From Oceanobacillus senegalensis (GTDB lineage: Bacteria; Bacillota; Bacilli; Bacillales; Amphibacillaceae), in contig NZ_LT839648.1 of the NCBI RefSeq assembly GCF_900176885.1, positions 1,453,049-1,517,048 of the forward strand: DNA of 64,000 nucleotides, in the 5' to 3' direction. Shown piece by piece: positions 50,747-58,233 of this stretch. Below the pieces are notes generated by a model. The model did not search any database. It was not told the DNA's origin and saw nothing but the letters and a program-made list of their open reading frames with translations. The translations under genes and the position numbers were made by a program. How positions within the stretch are numbered: the stretch's first letter is position 1; the number at the start of each line of letters is the position of its first letter.

Positions 50747-51727
50747 CTATTTAGTATTATCTTGGAAATCTTTTAGTGGATTTATAATTGTAGAAGGGGC
50801 ATTAGTATAGTTTTTTGGGATAAGAATGGGGTTAATGCCAAGGTCTTGTAGCATTTCCAAGCGACTATTCAATGTCTTTTTAGACATATTCTTTAATGGA
50901 GTTGAAACGTCATAGGAACTTACTTTTTTGAGGAAATCAACAAGTTTTCTTTTATATGAGGCTGATAGCGAGGAATCATAGATAATATTTCGAGCCTGAT
51001 CAATTTTATGAAAATCACCTTTGAAGAAGATGGAGAATATGCGTTCATTAAAATATTCCTTATACATGTCATCTTTCATATACTCCCGCAACTTCCGAGA
51101 ACGCTGACCAATCCTTTCTTGGTAATACATGTGGTCTTCCCATAGCTGTACTTCGAACCGTAAAATATCCTTTTCATAATACTTAGGAACCTCTCCTTTT
51201 GCAATTCTCTCTTCATTTTTCAAATAAACGGTAGATTTAATTGATCCAGACGTATGATCTACAGTAGTTTTATAGGGTTTATACTTCTTAGTCTCTTTAT
51301 CTATATAACCGAGAATCTTATTTTGGCGTTTATAGATCCTTGTAGTTTTCTTGTATATATCCAGTAATAATTGTCTTATTATTTGATTATCGACAAATAC
51401 ATCATATCTATAATCAATTCGTTGCAATACATGATCATCATAAGCTGATGAATGTAAAAACAGATACAAAAGAATTTTTCTAATTTCCTCTTCCATTTTA
51501 GGGTAATCTCCTTCTGCAATATTCGGCTTGTTCAACAGCTCAATTGCATCAATAAACATGGATAGCTTCCACTGACCTTTTCCCATTGCAGATAAGCTCA
51601 TAGTTACTCCTGGAAATCTACCTTCAATGAATTTATTCACCTCAAAGGATTTGATATTAAACCGCTTATTCAATTCCTGTACATCTTGATATGGAATTGG
51701 CAGATACATCTTCAATGTGTGAATCAT
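50747..51727 (-). CDS. Phage/plasmid replication initiator-like protein (gene II/X type)
   Basis: 326 residues. VLQRIDYRYDVFVDN, STVYLKNEERIAKGEVP and YEKDILRFEVQLWEDHMYYQ are blocks I associate with the II/X-type rolling-circle replication proteins of filamentous phages and plasmids; the tyrosine and HUH positions cannot be assigned with certainty by eye. AAGGAGGAATAAAA precedes the ATG. It has its own terminator. If right, the island once could replicate as a circle, or does so after excision. Confidence 0.5.
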   Translation of the reverse strand: MIHTLKMYLPIPYQDVQELNKRFNIKSFEVNKFIEGRFPGVTMSLSAMGKGQWKLSMFIDAIELLNKPNIAEGDYPKMEEEIRKILLYLFLHSSAYDDHVLQRIDYRYDVFVDNQIIRQLLLDIYKKTTRIYKRQNKILGYIDKETKKYKPYKTTVDHTSGSIKSTVYLKNEERIAKGEVPKYYEKDILRFEVQLWEDHMYYQERIGQRSRKLREYMKDDMYKEYFNERIFSIFFKGDFHKIDQARNIIYDSSLSASYKRKLVDFLKKVSSYDVSTPLKNMSKKTLNSRLEMLQDLGINPILIPKNYTNAPSTIINPLKDFQDNTK

Positions 51728-51760
51728 TTTTATTCCTCCTTGTTATTTTGATAGCTGACT

Positions 51761-51815
51761 TGGGAGACATTTAATCCAGTACCAGTAAGGGATTAGCGAC
51801 TCCTTTTTTCTCCCA
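51761..51815. other. Two-tier inverted repeat upstream of the replication-like gene
   Basis: Outer arms TGGGAGA (51761-51767) and TCTCCCA (51809-51815) enclose inner arms TAATCC and GGATTA. No T-run follows. Its location 34 bases upstream of the replication-like gene would suit an origin hairpin or a structured leader. The rest of 51728-52134 holds only the terminator listed next. Confidence 0.35.
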
Positions 51816-51945
51816 ACCCGACTATATTTATTTTCCCTTTACTTTAATATAAAGAGATAATTCACTTGTTAAAACCCTATAAATGTCTAATAACGTTCGA
51901 GTCTTTATTGTTATATTCAATAAAGAACCAACCATAAAATTTTTC

Positions 51946-51982
51946 ATAAAAAAACGAGATAACTATAACTGTTATCTCGTTT
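51946..51982. terminator. Bidirectional terminator
   Basis: AAACGAGATAAC (51952-51963) and GTTATCTCGTTT (51971-51982), perfect 12-bp stem, seven-base loop, long A/T runs on the left (T-run on the minus strand). Confidence 0.85.
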
Positions 51983-52134
51983 CCATTATCATTCAATTTT
52001 TTCAATTATTGATAGATAGTCTATTTACCCCTATTTACTTCCTTATTTCTATCATCTTTATAGATAATCATTCGATAATCAGTCAGCGAGCCTTTATCTA
52101 CCTTATATCTAATAGTTATCAAAAATATAGGTAA

Positions 52135-52233
52135 TCACATTCTACTTCGTTTTTTTACTATTATCTTTGCTGTTAAAAATCCAATGACAGTAATGATCAC
52201 AACAGATATTACAGCAACTATAAGTAGCTCCAT
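52135..52233 (-). CDS. 32-aa single-helix membrane peptide
   Basis: ATAGGAGGGATTAAC precedes an ATG at 52231-52233. The peptide starts MELLIVAVISVVIITVIGFL, then TAKIIVKKRSRM: one membrane helix with a basic end. It resembles small type I toxin-like or accessory membrane peptides, but no antisense RNA or partner can be proven. It lies between the recombinase module and the replication-like gene. Confidence 0.55.
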   Translation of the reverse strand: MELLIVAVISVVIITVIGFLTAKIIVKKRSRM

Positions 52234-52303
52234 GTTAATCCCTCCTATTTTTTTCTAATAGGGTTGTTCAGGCAACTACATCTTAGTTCTTATTTGATTC
52301 AAG

Positions 52304-52525
52304 TTATTCTCTGAGTGTTTGTTTTGAACTATAAGGAAGTATGTCAATAAGGTGCTGTAAACCCATATTGTAGACTAACGCAAGGCAGAGTGTGTCTCTC
52401 TGTTTGCTTTCTGGATCAAATGCAATCCCATCCCACAATTCAAATTTATTATCATATGGAGTTACTTTCTCCCAATCTTTCACTGTTAGTAAACTTCCAT
52501 TCTTCATAGGTTCCAAGTGGTACAT
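52304..52525 (-). CDS. Small island protein of unknown function (73 aa)
   Basis: 73 residues, with TAAGGAGGTGATGATCT before the ATG. VKDWEKVTPYDNKFELWDGI, then FDPESKQRDTLCLALVYNMG: the KFELWDG piece weakly recalls the start of Uma2-type nuclease-fold proteins, too short to call. It follows the 107-aa gene by 24 bases and is likely cotranscribed with it. Confidence 0.65.
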   Translation of the reverse strand: MYHLEPMKNGSLLTVKDWEKVTPYDNKFELWDGIAFDPESKQRDTLCLALVYNMGLQHLIDILPYSSKQTLRE

Positions 52526-52549
52526 AGATCATCACCTCCTTACAGGATA

Positions 52550-52873
52550 TTAAAGTAGACTCCTTATCAATTTAATAACTCGTTCATTTTCCTTTGACAG
52601 TTCTGATTTATAATTAGATGGAAATTTAGTAATTTTTCTCGCTTTTATTCTTTTCCTATTAGTATTAGTTACAGCGTTAGACTGCCTTACTTTTGATTCC
52701 CTTACTTCTTCATCCTGTACACCTTTTAGCTCTACTAATTCCAACCTATCGATAGATAGGACATGCAGTATGGTACTTATGTCAACATTGTTTTCAATTA
52801 ACCGTATCATAATATTCTTAACTTCTTGCCTTGCCTCTTCAATGATATTTTCATTGTTACTTTTACTACTCAT
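52550..52873 (-). CDS. Small island protein of unknown function (107 aa)
   Basis: 107 residues from the ATG at 52873 (MSSKSNNENIIEEARQEVKN), which has AGAAGGG at nine bases; a longer frame reaches 52945 without ribosome site. A helical N-terminal half with IMIRLIENNVDISTILHVLS and a basic tail (TNTNRKRIKARKITKFPSN) suggest a nucleic-acid-binding accessory protein. Family not recognised. First of a two-gene unit with the 73-aa ORF. 52874-52983 is empty. Confidence 0.5.
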   Translation of the reverse strand: MSSKSNNENIIEEARQEVKNIMIRLIENNVDISTILHVLSIDRLELVELKGVQDEEVRESKVRQSNAVTNTNRKRIKARKITKFPSNYKSELSKENERVIKLIRSLL

Positions 52874-52983
52874 TTTCCCCATCCCTTCTTCTAATTGCTG
52901 ACTTCTTCCCCAATTCAATACTCTTAGATGTGTTTTGGCATACACTTGCCAATGAATTTAGTAAAAAATAATTTACCATAAAT

Positions 52984-53025
52984 AAAAAAAGAAGCACCTA
53001 TCCTTATAGTCAGGATAAATGCTTC
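52984..53025 (-). terminator. Terminator after the XRE regulator at 53175-53774
   Basis: GAAGCA (52991-52996) and TATCCT (52999-53004) pair with AGGATA (53012-53017) and TGCTTC (53020-53025); minus strand continues in seven T residues. 53026-53174 shows nothing else. Confidence 0.75.
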
Positions 53026-53174
53026 TCAATATAAACAGTTGCATTGGATTGAACCTCAACATCATTCATGCACCCTTTATTTCATTTCTAAGTGTAATAT
53101 TGTTAATGTAATTTTAACCCATCTACATAAAGATTAATAGTAATTTTGGGTAAAGGGAACATGTTTTTGTATCC

Positions 53175-53774
53175 CTAATCACTTATCTCAATTTCCCAAT
53201 CTTCTTCCGCAAAACCAATTTCCTCTATCTCTTTTTTAGAAAGCAATGATTCCTCAGCATTCGTTAATTTTCTTAGTACCGCTTCGACTTTTAAATAGTC
53301 ATATATTTTTTGTTTTAGTGCCTCAATCATTACTCCATCTTTTGGGGTATTACTGAACCCTTTATTTAACTTTCTAAGTAATGTCTCGGTCTCTACCAAA
53401 TTCAGCCTTAACGCTAAAGCAATACGAAATACCATATCTACTGATGGAGTTCTACTACCACTAACAAACCTACTAAGTGTAGACTCCTTTATACCACTTC
53501 GCCTTGATATTATTGTTTGGCTCAAATCTTTCTCCCCAATTAATTTGTTTAGGTATTGCTGAAAGCCCTCCCTTTTATCTTCCGTACTACTTCTTACCGC
53601 CTTTTCAAACTTCATGAAACTATCTCTGGAAAAAGTATGATCAAACGTAAAGTCTATTTCTGGTTCTACCAATATTTCATACGCATCTCTTATTTTCCTT
53701 AGCTCATTTACTAACTTCCCGTTTTCAAGAAGCAATTTAACATTAAGATAGAGTTTTTGTAACTCATTGCTCAT
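53175..53774 (-). CDS. XRE-family regulator divergent from the recombinase module
   Basis: About 199 residues. The helix-turn-helix lies in the middle (about 95-150): GEKDLSQTIISRRSGIKEST, LSRFVSGSRTPSVDMVFRIA. A helical N-terminal part (about 90 residues) and an acidic C-terminus flank it. ATG at 53774 (MSNELQKLY) with GAGGG upstream; a longer open frame to 53807 has none. It is transcribed away from the recombinase genes starting at 53920, which it may control (for example excision). Confidence 0.75.
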   Translation of the reverse strand: MSNELQKLYLNVKLLLENGKLVNELRKIRDAYEILVEPEIDFTFDHTFSRDSFMKFEKAVRSSTEDKREGFQQYLNKLIGEKDLSQTIISRRSGIKESTLSRFVSGSRTPSVDMVFRIALALRLNLVETETLLRKLNKGFSNTPKDGVMIEALKQKIYDYLKVEAVLRKLTNAEESLLSKKEIEEIGFAEEDWEIEISD

Positions 53775-53919
53775 TCTGTATCCCTCAAATTCTTGACAAA
53801 ATGTCAACTAAGTAATTATTCATCTTGTTATACTTACATCGTAGCCAATAGAAAATGACTGCATACCTCTAAATCATACTTGGTTACAGAAAACAAAAAG
53901 GACAAAAAGGAGAATGACA

Positions 53920-54240
53920 ATGGATTACAAATGTGCAATTTATGTACGCACCGCAACTATAAATAATGAAGGTCTGCTACAACATGGAAGGCAATTGGAG
54001 CTGTGCAAAAGATTCGTAAGAGACAATGGTTATGAATTATACAATATTTATCAAGATATCGTAGGAGGCTTAAAACTCAACCGTTCAGCTCTACAGGAGT
54101 TACTCAACGATGTGTCGGATGGAAAAATCAATACTATTGTAATGACCGATACAACGAGATTTGTTAGAAATCGTGGTTTACTAACGCTTATTCATAGCTT
54201 TCTGGAAGATAACAATATAAGAATCACTTCTTTAGACTAA
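53920..54240 (+). CDS. Serine-recombinase N-terminal domain with altered catalytic serine
   Basis: 106 residues, only the resolvase catalytic domain. MDYKCAIYVRTATINNEG aligns with the recombinase start YxRVSTxxQ; Ala 12 stands where the nucleophilic Ser is (Ser 11 and Ser 14 in the two recombinases downstream). Later blocks are kept (VMTDTTRFVRNRGLL matches the DRxxR region). AAAAGGAG lies seven bases before the ATG. No recombinase or zinc-ribbon domain follows and the next gene starts 226 bases later. It cannot cut DNA by itself; a helper or directionality role is inference. Confidence 0.7.
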   Translation: MDYKCAIYVRTATINNEGLLQHGRQLELCKRFVRDNGYELYNIYQDIVGGLKLNRSALQELLNDVSDGKINTIVMTDTTRFVRNRGLLTLIHSFLEDNNIRITSLD

Positions 54241-54465
54241 TTCCCCATTTTTATCACCATTTAATCAACTTCTACCAATTCACGCTCAAATCAGTTACAA
54301 CATTCCCATTAACAAACAACAATATTTGTCACCATAAAGGAATATATGTTTCTATACAACAACTAACCTATGGACATATATTCCAAATCTTTTATACTAC
54401 AAAATATAAGAGCAAGTTGCTCTTCCTCAAAACACAAACCTCACAACAAGAAAGGAAGCCCTCAT

Positions 54466-54639
54466 GTGAAAAAATCCCTAAACATTGATTACAATGAAGA
54501 ATTTGAAGAACAACTAATGACGGAAGAAGAAAAGGATAAAGTAAGAGCGAAGAAATTCATAAACTTGCTATCTGAAATGTTCTTAAAGTATGAATCTGAA
54601 ATAGAAAAACAATTAATCAATAATCAAGGAGGAAATTAA
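54466..54639 (+). CDS. Small protein preceding the recombinase (57 aa)
   Basis: 57 residues from GTG at 54466 with AAAGGAAG upstream (MKKSLNIDYNEEFEEQLMTE, then EEKDKVRAKKFINLLSEMFL). Acidic and helical. Its stop is one base before the next ATG, and the recombinase ribosome site lies in its last codons, so translation is coupled. Family not recognised; a frame-open ATG at 54370 has no ribosome site. Confidence 0.6.
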   Translation: MKKSLNIDYNEEFEEQLMTEEEKDKVRAKKFINLLSEMFLKYESEIEKQLINNQGGN

Positions 54640-54640
54640 C

Positions 54641-56113
54641 ATGCCAAGAGCAATTGGATACGTACGTGTAAGCACAAATAAACAGTTAGACAACACGTCT
54701 ATTGAAAAACAAAAGGCAGAAATAAAAAGATACTGTGTGCAAAACAATCTTACTCTTGTCAAAATATATGATGAGGGGGCAAGATCAGGAGAAAATATGA
54801 AGGACAGACCTGTATTCAAGGAAATGTATCACCATGCGTTTGATAATACGGAAAAGATTGACTACGTTGTGGTCTTTAAAGCAGATCGTATTTCCAGAGA
54901 TAACTTAGATGCTCTTTATATTTTCAAAAAAATGACTCAGGCAGATAAGCACCTTATTAGTATTGCGGATAACGTTAATACAAGAGATCCACAAGCAAAA
55001 TTACTGTATCATATTATGGCTTTAGTAGCTGAACTCGAAAAAGATTTGATCAGTTTCCGTACTACAACAGGTATGGAAAAAAATGCGGAAGATGGTAAAT
55101 TCAATGGAGGGAAAATCTATGGATACCACTCAGAAAACAAGGAACTGAAATTAGTCCATGAAGAAGCTAAGGTTGTACAATATATTTTTGAGAAATACAC
55201 TTATGATCAATGGGGTTATCGTAAAATTGCCTCTAACCTTAACGACCAAGGTATCAAAACAAAGAATGATAAACATTGGACTATTACTGCGATAAAGACC
55301 ATATTGAATAATCGCATATACAATGGAATGACCAAGTGGAAAGGTCAATACAAAAAGGGGAAACATGTGAAGATTATAGATGATGAACTTTGGCATCAAA
55401 CACAAAAAATGCTTAAACTTCGAAGTAGTGAGCCAATAAAAGTTCACCCTGGTAACTATCCACTTTCTGGACTGATGAAATGCCCTCAATGTGGTTCTCC
55501 GATGGTACAAGGAAATAGTAGTCCTAAATACAAATATTATCAGTGTAGTAAAAATAAAAGTGGAGGTAAAAGCGTCTGTTCCTCAAATCTTGTCAAAAAA
55601 GAATATGCAGAAGAATTTGTATACACCCATCTTTTTGCCACAATAAAAAACCTCGATATTGCGACTCCTGTTTTTTCAACAACCAATTCCTCTCTAAAAA
55701 GTGAAGTTGAGCCTCTCGACGAGAAACTAAAATCCATGAAAAAGGAACTTAAAGATATCACTTTAGAAAAGAAAGACCTTATTAAAATGAAACGCAAAGG
55801 TACAATTAATCCTTTAACATTTGAGCAAGAAATGGCTGATACTCAAAAGGAAGAAGAACAATTGATGCAATTTGTTAAGGTTTTAGAAAGACAAATAGAA
55901 CAACGGAAAAAGCCCAATTTAAACGAGTCGATTCTAATAACCTTTGAAAAGTTTGAGCTATTCTTTCATATGATGTCAGATGAAGACAAGAAAACGGTTC
56001 TTCATTCATTTCTTAAAGACATTCAGATAAACCAAGGTAAGAGAACAAAGGATCGTACGATTAAGAAGATCATTTACGACTTTAGCCTAAATAACATTTC
56101 AAATATAGCCTAA
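54641..56113 (+). CDS. Large serine recombinase (490 aa)
   Basis: 490 residues. Catalytic resolvase domain (1-150) with MPRAIGYVRVSTNKQLDNTS, nucleophile Ser 11, and FKADRISRDNLDAL; recombinase domain (about 155-260, YGYHSENKELKLVHEEAKVV onward); zinc ribbon CPQCGSPMVQGNSS with CSKNKSGGKSVC near 285-320; coiled coil 350-420 (EKLKSMKKELKDITLEKKDL). These are full-length large serine integrase features. AAGGAGGAAATTAAC precedes the ATG. With the next gene it forms a recombinase pair as in SCC-type or Tn4451-like elements. Confidence 0.93.
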   Translation: MPRAIGYVRVSTNKQLDNTSIEKQKAEIKRYCVQNNLTLVKIYDEGARSGENMKDRPVFKEMYHHAFDNTEKIDYVVVFKADRISRDNLDALYIFKKMTQADKHLISIADNVNTRDPQAKLLYHIMALVAELEKDLISFRTTTGMEKNAEDGKFNGGKIYGYHSENKELKLVHEEAKVVQYIFEKYTYDQWGYRKIASNLNDQGIKTKNDKHWTITAIKTILNNRIYNGMTKWKGQYKKGKHVKIIDDELWHQTQKMLKLRSSEPIKVHPGNYPLSGLMKCPQCGSPMVQGNSSPKYKYYQCSKNKSGGKSVCSSNLVKKEYAEEFVYTHLFATIKNLDIATPVFSTTNSSLKSEVEPLDEKLKSMKKELKDITLEKKDLIKMKRKGTINPLTFEQEMADTQKEEEQLMQFVKVLERQIEQRKKPNLNESILITFEKFELFFHMMSDEDKKTVLHSFLKDIQINQGKRTKDRTIKKIIYDFSLNNISNIA

Positions 56114-56145
56114 AGAGAAAGGAGAACATCCTTTCTCTTTTTTTA
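56114..56145 (+). terminator. Terminator between the two recombinase genes
   Basis: AGAGAAAGGA (56114-56123) and TCCTTTCTCT (56129-56138), perfect 10-bp stem, five-base loop, then seven T residues on the plus strand. Confidence 0.85.
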
Positions 56146-56181
56146 TTTTCATATTAAACTACATATGAAAGGAGAAGATAT

Positions 56182-57891
56182 ATGAGTGAGATAAAACGTG
56201 TCGCAATTTATTGTAGAGTTAGTACAGAAGAGCAAGCAAGTGAAGGTTACAGTATCTCTGCCCAATTACAAACCTTACGCCAGTACACACAATTGTATGG
56301 TTGGCAAATAGCCGAAGAATATGTTGATGAAGGGATATCTGGAAAAAATATTAAAGGTCGCCCTGCTATGACAAGACTTGTAGCAGATGTGGAAAAGGAT
56401 AAATTCCAGGCGGTTCTTGTATGGAAAATCTCACGTCTTTCACGAAATATGTTAGACACCCTCACCCTTTTAGATAAATTTGAGGACTATGGGGTTAAGT
56501 TCATATCATATTCTGAGAACTTCGATACAGGCTCACCAATTGGCCGATTGGTGGTACAATTAATGGCTTCCATTGCCGAGATGGAGCGTAATACGCTATC
56601 TGAAAACGTTAAGCTCGGAATGAAACAAAGGGCTTTAGAAGGCTCATGGAACGGCGGTGTTGTCTTTGGTTATGACACTATCGAAAAGGAACTTGTAATT
56701 AATCAAGATGAAGCTAAGGTAGTACAACTTATCTATCAATTGTATGCCAATGGTAAAGGTCTAAAAGCAATTGCTAATCACTTAAATAAAGCAGGATATA
56801 GAACAAAACGTAACCGTCACTTTTACATTAATGGGGTAGCAACCATCTTAGATAATGTGATCTACAACGGAAAAATTAGTTGGTTAAAGGTAGAGAATTG
56901 GGATACTAAGCGAAGAAGAGGTAAAAACCCCAATCCTATACTTGTTGAAGGTCAGCACAAAGCTATAGTTTCAGATGAATTGTGGAGTGTTGTGCAAGCA
57001 AGGAGGAAAAGTAAATCATTTAAACAGCGTCAATCACATGAACCGTTTTTACTCAGTAGCCTATTACGTTGTCCTGATTGCGGCCAAGGGATGGTTCCCT
57101 CTATTACTACATATACACGAAAAGATGGGACAAAACGAAAACACCGTTATTATGTTTGTGGTGACTTCCACAATAAAGGATCTTCTGCTTGTAAAGCAAA
57201 CTCAATAAAAGCGTATGAATCGGAAGATGCAGTTATCAACAAAATTGATAATTTCCTTTCCAATAAGAAAAGGCTAAAAAAAACGCTACAAGATATAAAC
57301 TCGAATTCGGTTGATTCTATTAGTCAGCTCAATAAAGAGTTAGAACAGATTGAAGATCAACTGCCTGAGATAGCGTTATTGCAGAACCGATATTTGGAAG
57401 CATTCGAAAAGAATACTCTTCCTACAGCAATTCTACAGGAAAGGTTACAGAAGGTTGCTAATGAAAAAGGAGAGTTAGAGCAAAGGAAAAACGAGATAAC
57501 CATACAATTAGGTTCTACTGAAACGAAAATTATACAGCCAGAAATAATCGAAAAACTATTGGAGCGATTCCTCTTAATATATAAGGAAACATCAAGAGAC
57601 AATAAAAAACATTTGCTTCAACTTCTAATTAACAAAATCACGATTATACAATTAAAGGAACGGTCACGAACGCTTAATAAGATTGAACTCGACTTTGACT
57701 TTACAGAGGTCAACATATCCAAGACCTTTACACTTATACACAAGCTGTATCGAGAAACGGATAAAGAAGATGGTTTTTCACAGCCGTTACCCGTTTCTGA
57801 CAACAAAATCCCACCTTATTTACAACTTTTTTTGCCTCTATTTATGGTACGGTTCACCGCAATTAATACTAAATATCAATCTAGCTTCTAA
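56182..57891 (+). CDS. Large serine recombinase (569 aa)
   Basis: 569 residues. Resolvase domain with VAIYCRVSTEEQASEGYSIS (Ser 14) and WKISRLSRNMLDTL; recombinase domain (FGYDTIEKELVINQDEAKVV onward); zinc ribbon CPDCGQGM with CGDFHNKGSSAC near 300-340; coiled coil about 380-440. AAAGGAGAAGATAT lies before the ATG. The last 17 codons contain the right direct repeat (57840-57859, coding LFMVRFTA-like), so the natural end of this protein may be supplied by the chromosome at the insertion site. Probably the integrase that acts at the att sites. Confidence 0.93.
   Translation: MSEIKRVAIYCRVSTEEQASEGYSISAQLQTLRQYTQLYGWQIAEEYVDEGISGKNIKGRPAMTRLVADVEKDKFQAVLVWKISRLSRNMLDTLTLLDKFEDYGVKFISYSENFDTGSPIGRLVVQLMASIAEMERNTLSENVKLGMKQRALEGSWNGGVVFGYDTIEKELVINQDEAKVVQLIYQLYANGKGLKAIANHLNKAGYRTKRNRHFYINGVATILDNVIYNGKISWLKVENWDTKRRRGKNPNPILVEGQHKAIVSDELWSVVQARRKSKSFKQRQSHEPFLLSSLLRCPDCGQGMVPSITTYTRKDGTKRKHRYYVCGDFHNKGSSACKANSIKAYESEDAVINKIDNFLSNKKRLKKTLQDINSNSVDSISQLNKELEQIEDQLPEIALLQNRYLEAFEKNTLPTAILQERLQKVANEKGELEQRKNEITIQLGSTETKIIQPEIIEKLLERFLLIYKETSRDNKKHLLQLLINKITIIQLKERSRTLNKIELDFDFTEVNISKTFTLIHKLYRETDKEDGFSQPLPVSDNKIPPYLQLFLPLFMVRFTAINTKYQSSF
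57840..57859 (+). repeat. Right 20-bp direct repeat of the island (candidate att site)
   Basis: ATTTATGGTACGGTTCACCG, one mismatch to 36860-36879. It lies within the last codons of the 569-aa recombinase gene. Confidence 0.6.
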
Positions 57892-58233
57892 TAAAATGAT
57901 AATCAATAGCTTTCTTCTCATTTCGTACAGGTGTTAAAGTTGTAAAAAAAATTAGTGTATCGTCCCATCAAGTTATATATTCGCCATTTTATTTCTATTA
58001 ATACAACCGTTCCTTCCCCCACCCCACAAACTTAATAATTCTCCCCCCTAAAAGCAATTCCTTTATATTTTCCCCACTCTTCTTATATAATAATGACAAA
58101 AAGGTATAAATTGTAACAAAAAATTAAAACCAGTTACTATACCAATATCAATTAATTTACCTACTATGGACACAATAACCCATAAATACCTAATTCTAGA
58201 ACATTTATTTTTCAATAACACGGGGGTGAAAAA
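57892..58233. other. Intergenic stretch before the dpt genes
   Basis: 342 AT-rich bases. No ORF. TTGTAA, an 18-base spacer and TACTAT near 58111-58140 could be the dpt promoter, a weak match. CGGGGGTG near the end is the dptF ribosome site. Confidence 0.4.

Larger units (their letters stand above)
36860..57859. mobile_element. About 21-kb serine-recombinase defence island
   Basis: Bounded by the 20-bp direct repeats. It carries two full-length large serine recombinases and one short altered resolvase domain at its right end, plus a replication-like protein, XRE and other regulators, a DarT-NADAR-SIR2 operon and a type I restriction-modification operon. Recombinase pairs with restriction cargo recall SCC-type cassettes of staphylococci (ccr plus hsd), but the att sequence is different. 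The boundaries rest on the repeat and gene content only. Confidence 0.55.

Noticed and set aside
53920-57891. Calling the recombinases ccrA and ccrB of an SCC element.
   Set aside because: Size and pairing are similar, but the repeat sequence and location do not match the rlmH att site and sequence similarity to Ccr proteins cannot be judged by eye.
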